Below are positions 1-6,614 of a DNA stretch of 7,334 nucleotides, piece by piece. The stretch is from Ruminococcaceae bacterium UBA866 (GTDB lineage: Bacteria > Bacillota > Clostridia > Oscillospirales > Ruminococcaceae): positions 40,106 to 47,439 of the forward strand of contig DBGA01000074.1 in assembly GCA_002295325.1 (NCBI GenBank), written 5' to 3'. Each line of letters opens with the position of its first letter. Position 1 is the stretch's first letter. The notes beneath the pieces are model-generated. The model worked only from the letters and a program-made list of their open reading frames with translations. It was not told where the DNA came from and made no database searches. A program made the translations under genes and the position numbers.

Positions 1-453
1 TTAATGATAAGCAATCCAATTGATTATGTTAAAGACTTTGCAGATGCGGGGGCAGATTTAATTTGTTTTCATCTTGAATCATCTTCAAATGTATGCGACA
101 CAATCAAGAAAATAAGGGATTGTGGGAAAAAAGTTGGAATTAGCTTAAAGCCCAACACTCCTGCCCAAGCAATTTTTCCTTATATAAATGATATTGACAT
201 GGCACTTGTTATGACTGTTGAGCCAGGTTTTGGTGGACAATCCTTTATGTCCGATATGATGAGCAAAATTACAGAGATTAGAGGTTACGCAAACAAATCG
301 GGCCATCAACTCGATATTCAAGTTGATGGCGGGGTTAATTTGGAAACTGGAAAACTATGTGTGAATGCAGGGGCAAACATCCTTGTTGCAGGGTCATTTT
401 TATTTAATAGCGAAAACCCATACGATATGGTTGAGGCACTAAAACTAATATAA
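1..453 (+). CDS. rpe: Ribulose-phosphate 3-epimerase, 3' part (5' truncated by window)
   Basis: This enzyme interconverts D-ribulose 5-phosphate and D-xylulose 5-phosphate in the non-oxidative pentose phosphate pathway, in the cytosol. The frame is open to the first base (TTA, Leu), and the Leu-Met-Ile-x-Asn-Pro at the start matches the family's His-Leu-Met-x-x-P segment. The ATG at 4 is therefore internal and the true start lies upstream; about 70 residues are missing. Visible family motifs are CFHLESS (FHxE region), the phosphate-binding loop VEPGFGGQSF, the catalytic and metal-binding Asp in QVDGGV, and the C-terminal LVAGSFLF phosphate site. The other metal ligands (the N-terminal His/Asp pair and the His before Leu-Met) fall outside the window. 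The C-terminal length is normal. The gene ends inside the 3' end of the convergent mecA-like gene, and no clear terminator separates them. Confidence 0.95.
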   Translation, partial: LMISNPIDYVKDFADAGADLICFHLESSSNVCDTIKKIRDCGKKVGISLKPNTPAQAIFPYINDIDMALVMTVEPGFGGQSFMSDMMSKITEIRGYANKSGHQLDIQVDGGVNLETGKLCVNAGANILVAGSFLFNSENPYDMVEALKLI

Positions 454-1029
454 ACAACCGTCAAGCATTGCAATTGCATCATTTTTAATCAGTTCTTTTG
501 CGTGCTCTTTTACGATTGCTGATTGTATCGTACCTTTGCCGTAAAACTTGCCATACTCACCAATGAGTTTCATGATTTCGCTATCCATTTTAAAGTATGT
601 GTAGAGCAAAAGATAATACTTTTCATCCCAAAGATAGAGTGCACTCTTTAAAATAATATGGCTATAACGAGTCATTAACCTGTTTGACAAAACCCCAAGT
701 AGGTTAATATCCTCTATGACAAAAATAAGAGGGGTGTCAAACCCTGAGTTTAGTTTTTTTTGTGATTGTGTTTCAGTTTTACCGGGGTCAAGTACATTTA
801 CATATAAAATACAGCCACCATCTGCATAAGGAAAAGCTTCAATAAAAAGCTTGCCAGTCGTTAGATTTATTTTAACTTCTTTTTTGATTTCGTCAATTAA
901 CTTTAGTATTACGCGTTTGGTTTGTGGATTTTTATAATCCATCTCGTCATAGCAAAGGTTATATGCTGTCATATCAATTTTAGACAACAGAACCTTGACG
1001 GTTTTATCATCGAGAAGCTCAATTTTCAA
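445..1029 (-). CDS. mecA: MecA-like ClpC adaptor protein
   Basis: This is a cytosolic adaptor of the MecA family. In Bacillus, MecA delivers substrates such as ComK to the ClpC ATPase for degradation by ClpCP. The 194-residue product has the two-part layout of the family. The N-terminal domain (about 1-78) opens with MKIELLDDKTVKV, resembling Bacillus MecA's IERINEHTVKF, and includes an IDEIKKE helix. A short linker follows, and then a C-terminal domain (about 95-194) with an ALYLWDEKYYLLLY strand, an EYGKFYG segment and a final EHAKELI helix, matching the ClpC-binding half. The linker is shorter than in Bacillus MecA. A GTG at 1038-1036 would give three more residues but overlaps the GGAGTG ribosome binding site. 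The TTG at 1029-1027 lies 8 nt from that site and gives the family-typical N-terminus, so I chose it. Its target here is unknown. The 3' end overlaps rpe by 9 bp. Confidence 0.85.
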   Translation of the reverse strand: MKIELLDDKTVKVLLSKIDMTAYNLCYDEMDYKNPQTKRVILKLIDEIKKEVKINLTTGKLFIEAFPYADGGCILYVNVLDPGKTETQSQKKLNSGFDTPLIFVIEDINLLGVLSNRLMTRYSHIILKSALYLWDEKYYLLLYTYFKMDSEIMKLIGEYGKFYGKGTIQSAIVKEHAKELIKNDAIAMLDGCLY

Positions 1030-1037
1030 ATGTATCA

Positions 1038-1043
1038 CACTCC
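1038..1043 (-). promoter_or_regulatory. Ribosome binding site that decides the mecA start
   Basis: On the minus strand this reads GGAGTG, with 8 nt to the TTG codon at 1029-1027. The alternative GTG start at 1038-1036 would lie inside this site, so the site favours the TTG start. Confidence 0.7.
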
Positions 1044-1070
1044 GTCTGTTTTCGGATAATTTAGATTGGT

Positions 1071-1084
1071 TATACTATAGTATA
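1071..1084. repeat. Perfect 14-bp palindrome, possible operator
   Basis: TATACTATAGTATA is its own reverse complement. It sits in the divergent region between the mecA-like gene and rnfD, about 40 bp upstream of the mecA start. An outer GATT (1064-1067) and AATC (1087-1090) form a slightly offset second inverted pair. It contains a TATACT hexamer on each strand, so it could be a repressor site over a -10 element, or simply a symmetrical promoter sequence. In such AT-rich DNA a chance palindrome is possible. Confidence 0.45.
1079..1084 (-). promoter_or_regulatory. Candidate -10 element for mecA
   Basis: On the minus strand this reads TATACT, one mismatch from TATAAT. A transcript starting just downstream would have a leader of roughly 40 nt before the TTG start. 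No convincing -35 is found 16-18 bp upstream (GTTCCT at 17 bp), so the call is weak. It overlaps the 14-bp palindrome. Confidence 0.3.
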
Positions 1085-1169
1085 TTAATCTTATTTAAAA
1101 AAGGAACTAATAATACTAAATCTTAGTTAAAAAGTCTGTAAAGACATTTTTATTTAAGGCAATACGAAG

Positions 1170-1177
1170 TATATAAA
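1170..1177 (+). promoter_or_regulatory. Weak candidate -10 for the rnfDEA operon
   Basis: TATATAAA lies 32 bp before the rnfD start codon. The position suits a -10 element, but no good -35 is seen at the usual spacing. The rest of the 1039-1209 region is AT-rich and has a small GTCT/AGAC stem (1134-1145), but I recognise no riboswitch or T-box in it. Confidence 0.25.
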
Positions 1178-1209
1178 TTTTTACTCAATAAAAAAGAAAT
1201 GAGGCATAT

Positions 1210-2280
1210 ATGGACAATTTTATCCAGTTAGAAATACCCCAAACAGAAATTAAGGATAAAGAGCTGTTTGATTATGCAAAGCAAGACAAGCCAAGCCTGC
1301 ATAAAGCCAAATATCATAATATTATTATTACGTTGCTTGCAGTAATGGTAATGCCTGTATATCTTTATGGTGTGCATGTAATATATCTTTTATTTACGGG
1401 TGTTGTGACAGCGCTCTTAATCGATTTTACTTGTATCAAGCTGATAGGTGGAAAAAAGTTTCAAAAATATGATTACTCAGGGGTAGTAACTGCTCTGGTT
1501 ACGGTTATGCTAATGCCTGCTACAGTACCTGCGTGGGTTGTAAGCGTTAGCATCGCAATTGGAATTTGTGTTGCAAAGTATCCATATGGCGGTACGGGAC
1601 ATAATATTTTCAACCCAGCGGCAGTAGGTGTAGCGTTTTGTGCGTTATGCTGGCCAGAGCTGGTGCTTCGCTATCCAGTACCATATACTACATATAACTT
1701 TCCGAACACAAATGGGGTTCAATATGCACTATCCCCTGCAAGCGTATTAAGGGTTGGCGGTACACCCAAAATTGACTTTGTTGATGTTTTACTAGGTAAA
1801 TTTTCGGGGCCTTTGGGTGTAACCTGTATGATAGTGCTTTTTACTTGTATGTTCTATCTGATACTTAGAAAGGTTATTTCAAAACGCATTGTATTTTCTG
1901 CGCTATTTGTAGTTTGTGTATTTTCACTGTTGTTCCCTCGTGTTATCACGGGGCAAACAACCTCGATATTATACGAGCTGTCTTCAGGTGCATTTATATT
2001 TGGTATTGTATTTATGTCCAATGATCCAACAACAACTCCAAAGACAAAGAACGGGCGGATTTTCTATGGCACTTTAATTGGATTTTTTGTTATGATGTTT
2101 CGATATTTTGGACAGACAGAGCTAGAGTTTGTTTTTGCTATTTTGCTTGCAAATGTATTTGCAAGTTCGTGCGACAGATATGCAGATTACCTTAGCCGTA
2201 AATTTTCACAATTGAAAGTGAAAAAAAAGAAGTTGACCCTGTCGTCAAAATCAGCGAAAGCAGGTGGAATTGATGGCTAA
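1210..2280 (+). CDS. rnfD: RnfD-like integral membrane protein with Ser at the FMN-acceptor site
   Basis: This protein belongs to the RnfD/NqrB family, membrane subunits of ion-translocating oxidoreductases that normally carry a covalently bound FMN. It has 356 residues and about ten hydrophobic segments from residue 38 to 320. Diagnostic motifs are YGGTGHNIFNPAAVG (126-140), SSGAFIFGIVFMSNDPTTTP (258-277, followed by NGRIFYG) and FAILLAN (309-315). The usual flavinylation motif S-x-A-T appears as SPAS (175-178), so the acceptor Thr is Ser178. ApbE might still modify a Ser, but this cannot be decided from sequence. The N-terminus has a polar stretch of about 35 residues before the first membrane helix, and the C-terminus a Lys-rich tail (337-350). 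The start follows GAGG at 5 nt spacing. The gene leads a three-gene set and overlaps rnfE by 8 bp; no rnfC, rnfG or rnfB is beside it. The family call is firm, but function as a true Rnf subunit is doubtful. Confidence 0.9.
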   Translation: MDNFIQLEIPQTEIKDKELFDYAKQDKPSLHKAKYHNIIITLLAVMVMPVYLYGVHVIYLLFTGVVTALLIDFTCIKLIGGKKFQKYDYSGVVTALVTVMLMPATVPAWVVSVSIAIGICVAKYPYGGTGHNIFNPAAVGVAFCALCWPELVLRYPVPYTTYNFPNTNGVQYALSPASVLRVGGTPKIDFVDVLLGKFSGPLGVTCMIVLFTCMFYLILRKVISKRIVFSALFVVCVFSLLFPRVITGQTTSILYELSSGAFIFGIVFMSNDPTTTPKTKNGRIFYGTLIGFFVMMFRYFGQTELEFVFAILLANVFASSCDRYADYLSRKFSQLKVKKKKLTLSSKSAKAGGIDG

Positions 2281-2926
2281 AACATTCTATCAAAAGCACA
2301 AAAAAGCGTTTGGACTTTTCAACGGTTTGCTCCTTGGAAATACTGTATTAGAACGTGGATTGGTATTGGCACCTGTAATTGTAGCAAGTTATAACTATGA
2401 AAACTCAGTGATTTTAGGGCTTTCATTTATGATAATAACCTTTTTTACTGTACTCATATCTTCCTTTGTACCCAAGCAAATTCCTTACACAATAAGAACC
2501 ATTATGTATACTCTGCTAGCTTGTGCAATTTTTGTTCCAACAGCAATGTATATGGACTTCTTGTTTCCAGAAACAGTGTTTAGACTTGGTGTATTTTTAC
2601 CTCTATTGGTGGCAAACTCGTTAATTGTTGTAAAGAGTGAGTCGCGTTTTCATAAACGTAAAATCAGTCATATGATAATTGATTTGATTTGCCACACAAT
2701 TGGTTTTTTCGTTGTAATCGTAATCGTTGGTGTGCTACGTGAAGTGATTGGAAGTGGCATATTTATGGGCACACAGATAAAAGGCATCGTTAAAGCACCG
2801 GCTATATTGTTGCCGTTCAGTGGGTTTATCATTGTTGGTTTCATGGCTGCTTTTGTGAAACGTTTGCAATACAGGCTTGATAATCCTCGCCAAAAAAGGA
2901 AGCGGTTTGAGGACAATGAAGCTTAA
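2273..2926 (+). CDS. rnfE: RnfE-like (RnfA/RnfE family) membrane protein lacking the cluster cysteines
   Basis: This is a 217-residue protein with six hydrophobic segments (about 26-40, 46-64, 74-92, 103-119, 137-155, 177-195), a basic linker at 121-132 and a charged C-terminus. It aligns with RnfE landmarks: GNTVLERGLVLAP (22-34) with NNSALVQLLGLCP, LGVFLPLLVANS (105-116) with LGIFIPLIVTNC, and LREVIGSG (155-162) with LREIIGNG. In canonical RnfE the Cys residues of LGLCP and VTNC help bind a [2Fe-2S] cluster in the membrane; here they are Ala33 and Ser116. I chose the ATG at 2273, which has AGGTGG 5 nt upstream and overlaps the rnfD stop, indicating translational coupling. A GTG at 2264 is possible but lies on the ribosome binding site. 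rnfA follows 32 bp later. RnfE rather than RnfA is inferred from the LREVIGSG motif and longer C-terminal part. Confidence 0.88.
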   Translation: MAKTFYQKHKKAFGLFNGLLLGNTVLERGLVLAPVIVASYNYENSVILGLSFMIITFFTVLISSFVPKQIPYTIRTIMYTLLACAIFVPTAMYMDFLFPETVFRLGVFLPLLVANSLIVVKSESRFHKRKISHMIIDLICHTIGFFVVIVIVGVLREVIGSGIFMGTQIKGIVKAPAILLPFSGFIIVGFMAAFVKRLQYRLDNPRQKRKRFEDNEA

Positions 2927-2958
2927 TAAACGTTATAAAGATAAGGAGGCATAAAACC

Positions 2959-3579
2959 ATGAATGGATTTTTGGATATTACAATGAACTTTTTTAAAGAT
3001 ATGCTGACATATTCAATGATAGCAATATTTTTAGAAAATACTATATTTTCAAGAGCACTAGGCACATCAACCTCACTTTTTGTTGTGAGAAAGAATTTTA
3101 ACGTATTCTTGTTTGGATTGGTTATGACCTTGATTATAACCACGGCATCATTGATAGCATTTATAATAAACCCATTGCTTCAAAATATGGATAACAAATA
3201 TTACATTGCACCAGCAATCTATGTTGGGGTAATCGGTATGGTTTATATACTCTTTTTGCTTGGAACATCAAAATTTGTAAAAAAACGCAAAGATGAGATT
3301 TTAGCAATGATACACGTGAGTGCATTCAACTGTTCTGTGCTTGGTGCATTGTTACTTTCATCAAATAAAAGTGAAATGACACTTGGTGGGTTTTTAGGCT
3401 TTGGAATTGGTACAGGTATTGGATTTACCCTTGCTACATACTTTGTGGGATTGGCTTATGAGAAGCTATCAGCCGAAGAAGTACCATATGCGTTTAGAGG
3501 TTTTCCGATAACGCTTATTTATATTGGAATTGTTTCACTTGCGATTTATGGGATTATCGGTCATGAGTTGCCGTTTTAA
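2959..3579 (+). CDS. rnfA: RnfA-like membrane protein with one of two cluster cysteines
   Basis: This is a 206-residue protein with six membrane segments (about 18-39, 49-70, 83-103, 114-133, 143-164, 183-200), close to the usual RnfA length (about 190-200). The C-terminal [20 protein letters not shown] (168-187) matches the RnfA signature [33 protein letters not shown] (121-133) matches TTNCAVLGVALL and keeps Cys125. The other conserved site, LGLCP in typical RnfA, reads LGTST (34-38), with Ser37 replacing Cys. RnfA and RnfE are paralogues thought to sit in opposite orientations and share a [2Fe-2S] cluster held by two Cys from each; this pair could supply only one. The start has a strong AAGGAGG 9 nt upstream. 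It is the last gene of the three-gene Rnf-like set. No strong terminator follows it, so readthrough into the next gene is possible. Confidence 0.9.
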   Translation: [206 protein letters not shown]

Positions 3580-3607
3580 ATATAAAAGAATTTTTTGTAA
3601 ATTATGA

Positions 3608-3616
3608 TGGTATAAA
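3608..3616 (+). promoter_or_regulatory. Extended -10 promoter for the DUF4015-pgcA pair
   Basis: TGGTATAAA fits the extended -10 form TGnTATAAT with one mismatch. It lies 70 bp before the start codon of the DUF4015 gene. No good -35 is seen, which is common for extended -10 promoters. It implies a leader of about 60 nt. Confidence 0.5.
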
Positions 3617-3653
3617 TGAATTTTATGCACGAAAGTTTCATGTGCGAAATTAA

Positions 3654-3670
3654 TGCAGGTTTAGCCTGCA
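3654..3670 (+). promoter_or_regulatory. Leader hairpin directly before the ribosome binding site
   Basis: TGCAGG (3654-3659) and CCTGCA (3665-3670) form a perfect 6-bp stem with a 5-nt loop. The next base begins the GGAGG ribosome binding site at 3671. A second, weaker stem lies just upstream: GCAC (3627-3630) with GTGC (3642-3645), and GAA with TTC inside. The pair could form a structured leader that affects translation or mRNA stability. No T-tract follows, so it is not a terminator. Confidence 0.45.
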
Positions 3671-3686
3671 GGAGGAGTGGAGTAAT

Positions 3687-4874
3687 ATGGCACGACAAAG
3701 GAAGGTAATCCGTACTAAGACACTATATAAAAAGAGAAGGATTCCAAAAAGCGTATTAAGTAAGTTTCTTTTTGTAGCTTTAATACTAATACTAATGGGT
3801 ATTGGTTATATTGTGATGCGTGAATGGTCGGCTCGCTTTGGTAAAGATGCAAATAAGAACATTCCAAGCTCTAACCCTCCCTCCAGTGTTCAAAGCCCAT
3901 CTGCTCCGGAAAATTCAGATACTTCTTCCTCAAAGCCTGAGGCGGTAAACCCTTCTGCCATTGGTAAAACAGCAAATATTTCAGCCAAAACGCTACTTGA
4001 TAGCAATGGTAATATTAGTGGGGAGTTAACTAGACTAAAATCTGAGGGATATACAACTGTAGCAATAGAACTAAAGGCTGAAAATGGAATGATTGCTTAT
4101 AAGTCTGCAAATGAAATGGCTGTAAAATATGGCACGATTAGCGAAAATGCTGTGGACTTAAAAGCAACGCTAAAAGCGATAACCGATGCAGGGTTAATAC
4201 CAATTGCTCGAATTTCAACCCTAAAAGACCCCAAAGCACCTCATGTATCAAACGAAAATTCCTATGCATACAGCACAAATTTAGAAACCAACTGGCTTGA
4301 TAACTCTGTTGCAAAGGGTGGAAAGCCTTGGCTTAACCCATATATGGATAACACAAGAAAATATATTAGTGACATTACAAAAGAAATCAGCGATGCTGGT
4401 TTTAAGACAATCATTTTAGAAAACGTAATGTTCCCAGATAAAAATACGTTCCAAATGAATACCATAAAGACAACACCCGAAAAACCTGTAATTTTAAATC
4501 AGCTAGTGACAGAGGTACAGGCTGCTGTGCCTAATTCAAGTGTAATTAGAAGTATAGATGTAGTTTCTACCACACTTAACAGTGAAAATGGATTTCACAC
4601 TGTAGTAAATACAATTGCCTCGAAAGATGTAGGAATTCATATTAATCTTGATGCAATTGAGGCTCAAAAGAAACAGATTTGTGAAAAATCTGCAATAGTA
4701 GACCAAAACGGTTATAATAAAAATATCACCGTCGCTGAAGTGGTAGGACATTTAATGGAGCAAGCAAAGTCAAATGTAGATGGTAACATTATTCCGATCG
4801 TAAGTGCAAAAGATTTTGCACAGCTAGAGCAAGTGTTTAAAGACAAGAAAATTAGTGATTATATAGTTATTTAA
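3687..4874 (+). CDS. Membrane-anchored DUF4015-type putative glycoside hydrolase
   Basis: This 395-residue protein has a very basic N-terminus (1-22), one membrane segment (about 24-44), a Ser/Pro-rich spacer (about 58-92), and a domain from about 97 to the end. The likely topology is N-terminus inside, domain outside, since basic residues flank the helix on the cytosolic side. The domain resembles DUF4015, a predicted TIM-barrel glycosyl hydrolase-like family: TTVAIELKAENGMIAY (123-138) corresponds to the family's VIDVKDDDG strand, GLIPIARISTLKDP (169-182) to its Y-V-I-A-R-I-V-x-F-K-D-P element, WLNPY (215-219) to WVDPY, and TIILENVMFPD (241-251) to IQFDYVRFPD. The usual Asp in the last motif is Glu245. 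No substrate can be inferred. The start has GGAGGAGTGG upstream. The stop overlaps the ribosome binding site of pgcA, so the two genes are almost certainly co-transcribed, which hints at a link to sugar phosphate or envelope glycan metabolism. Confidence 0.75.
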   Translation: MARQRKVIRTKTLYKKRRIPKSVLSKFLFVALILILMGIGYIVMREWSARFGKDANKNIPSSNPPSSVQSPSAPENSDTSSSKPEAVNPSAIGKTANISAKTLLDSNGNISGELTRLKSEGYTTVAIELKAENGMIAYKSANEMAVKYGTISENAVDLKATLKAITDAGLIPIARISTLKDPKAPHVSNENSYAYSTNLETNWLDNSVAKGGKPWLNPYMDNTRKYISDITKEISDAGFKTIILENVMFPDKNTFQMNTIKTTPEKPVILNQLVTEVQAAVPNSSVIRSIDVVSTTLNSENGFHTVVNTIASKDVGIHINLDAIEAQKKQICEKSAIVDQNGYNKNITVAEVVGHLMEQAKSNVDGNIIPIVSAKDFAQLEQVFKDKKISDYIVI

Positions 4875-4886
4875 AGGAGTATTACA

Positions 4887-6605
4887 ATGTTAGAAATGGA
4901 TTTGTACAAACAATGGTGCAGAGATGAACTCGATGATATGGATTTATCAAATGAACTAGGCTCAATTAGCGGTAACGTTGATGAAATTAAGGATAGATTT
5001 TATCGCGACTTGGAGTTTGGCACAGGTGGGTTACGAGGTGTCATTGGTGCCGGAACGAATCGTATGAATATTTACACAATAAGAAAGGCAACACAAGGTC
5101 TTGCCAATTATTTGAATGAAGAGTACGATTCCCCAAGCGTAGCAATAAGCTATGACTCAAGGATTAAATCTGATATTTTTGCCAAAGAAGCAGCAAGGGT
5201 TCTTGCTGCCAACGGAATAAAGGTATACATCTATGACAAGCTAATGCCAACACCTTGCCTATCTTTTGCAGTTAGGGAGCTCCATTGCCAAGCAGGCATT
5301 ATGGTTACTGCATCTCATAACCCAGCAAAATATAACGGATATAAAGTTTATGGCGATGATGGGTGTCAAATAACAATAGAAACTGCGGATAAGGTTTTAA
5401 GCTTAATCGGCAAAGTTGATATTTTTAGAGGTGTTAGGCTTGAGGACTTTGACAAGGCTTTGGCAGATGGCGCTATTGAATATATCAAAGCTTGCGTTGA
5501 AGAAAAATATCTAGAGAATGTGAAAGCACAATCTATTGACACTGAAGCTACCAAAAATGCAGGGTTAAAAGTGGTATATACTCCCCTAAACGGAACTGGA
5601 AATATACCTGTAAGAAAAATTCTTGATATGGTTGGAATTAAAGATGTATTTATCGTGAAAGAGCAGGAAGAGCCGGATGGAACATTTTCCACCTGTCCTT
5701 TTCCAAACCCAGAAATTCCTGAAACATTGGCATTAGGGTTAAAGCTTTGCGAACAAGAAAAACCAGACCTGCTACTTGCTACTGATCCCGATTGTGATCG
5801 TGTTGGTATCGCAGTGCCAGATGAAAATGGGAAGTATGTACTAGTTTCAGGCAACGAGGTTGGCTGTTTGTTACTTGAATATATTTGCAAGCTTAGAACT
5901 CAAAAAGGGACTATGCCTAAAAACCCAGTTGCAGTAAAAACTATTGTTACATCTCGACTTGCAGATAAAATTGCCGCAGATTATGATGTTGAGATTATAG
6001 ATGTTTTAACTGGCTTTAAATTTATTGGTGAGCAAATTCATTATCTTGAGGAGAAAAATCAAGAAGACCGATATGTTTTTGGCTTTGAAGAGAGTTATGG
6101 TTATCTTGCAGGAACATACGTGCGTGATAAAGATGGCGTTGTGGCATCAATGTTGATTTGTGAAATGGCTGCACACTATAAGCTTCAAGGAGTGTCCATT
6201 TTAGATGCTATAAAGTGTCTTTACGATAAGCATGGAATATTTGTTCACGAGCAACAAAGCTTTACCTGTGAGGGTTCAGCGGGTATGCAACGCATGAACG
6301 AAATTATGCTGTCATTAAAGGAAAACTCACCAAAGACTTTGGCAGGTATTAATGTGATAAAACACTGTGACTATCAGACAAGCATTTGCTATGATGATAT
6401 AAACTCTACACAAGAAGTAATCAATCTGCCCAAAGCTGATGTTTTGTCTTATGAACTGGAAAATGGAGCGACAGTATTGCTACGTCCTTCTGGTACTGAA
6501 CCGAAGATTAAGGCTTACTATAATGCGATTGCTAAAACCTCCGATGCTGCACAAAAAATAATTGATACACTCAAGGTTGATTTCACAAAAGTGCTCGGGT
6601 TTTAG
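4887..6605 (+). CDS. pgcA: Phosphoglucomutase / phosphomannomutase, PgcA type
   Basis: This cytosolic alpha-D-phosphohexomutase of 572 residues is close in length and motifs to Bacillus PgcA, which converts glucose 6-phosphate to glucose 1-phosphate, the precursor of UDP-glucose for wall and glycolipid synthesis. All four active-site elements are present: the phosphoserine loop TASHNP (141-146, Ser143), the Mg-binding loop DPDCDR (300-305), the sugar-binding loop GFEESYG (399-405) and the phosphate-binding loop RPSGTEPK (533-540). The N-terminal FGTGGLRGVIGAGTNRMN (44-61) is also typical. The Mg loop has Cys303 where Ala or Gly is common; the Asp residues are intact. Phosphomannomutase activity cannot be excluded by sequence. 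The start is supported by AAAGGAG with 7 nt spacing, 12 bp after the DUF4015 gene. A separate promoter drives the next gene. Confidence 0.95.
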   Translation: MLEMDLYKQWCRDELDDMDLSNELGSISGNVDEIKDRFYRDLEFGTGGLRGVIGAGTNRMNIYTIRKATQGLANYLNEEYDSPSVAISYDSRIKSDIFAKEAARVLAANGIKVYIYDKLMPTPCLSFAVRELHCQAGIMVTASHNPAKYNGYKVYGDDGCQITIETADKVLSLIGKVDIFRGVRLEDFDKALADGAIEYIKACVEEKYLENVKAQSIDTEATKNAGLKVVYTPLNGTGNIPVRKILDMVGIKDVFIVKEQEEPDGTFSTCPFPNPEIPETLALGLKLCEQEKPDLLLATDPDCDRVGIAVPDENGKYVLVSGNEVGCLLLEYICKLRTQKGTMPKNPVAVKTIVTSRLADKIAADYDVEIIDVLTGFKFIGEQIHYLEEKNQEDRYVFGFEESYGYLAGTYVRDKDGVVASMLICEMAAHYKLQGVSILDAIKCLYDKHGIFVHEQQSFTCEGSAGMQRMNEIMLSLKENSPKTLAGINVIKHCDYQTSICYDDINSTQEVINLPKADVLSYELENGATVLLRPSGTEPKIKAYYNAIAKTSDAAQKIIDTLKVDFTKVLGF

Positions 6606-6614
6606 AAAAAAGAC

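Noticed and set aside
469..478. TGCAATTGCA palindrome after rpe, followed by a short T run, as a terminator
   Set aside because: It has no room for a loop except with a 3-bp stem, and it lies in the mecA coding region, where repeated GCA-ATT codons explain it.
1129..1151. GTCT/AGAC hairpin flanked by A and T runs before rnfD, as an attenuator
   Set aside because: The core stem is only 4 bp, and extending it needs a bulge and only A-T pairs, so it is too weak to call.
2221..2228. Run of eight A near the end of rnfD as a programmed frameshift or slippage site that could fuse rnfD to rnfE
   Set aside because: The frame of rnfE has a TGA at 2234-2236, between the A run and the rnfE start, so slipping would truncate rnfD rather than fuse the genes.
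2668..3143. Two minus-strand open frames (2668-2916 and 2841-3143) across rnfE and rnfA
   Set aside because: They are antisense to strongly supported membrane protein genes and have no recognisable domains.
3577..3600. AAAAGAATTTTTT after rnfA as a terminator
   Set aside because: There is no GC-containing stem; it is just AT-rich intergenic sequence.
5366..5890. 174-residue open frame on the minus strand inside pgcA
   Set aside because: It lies wholly within a well-supported gene, has low-complexity Ser-rich composition, and matches no family that I recognise.
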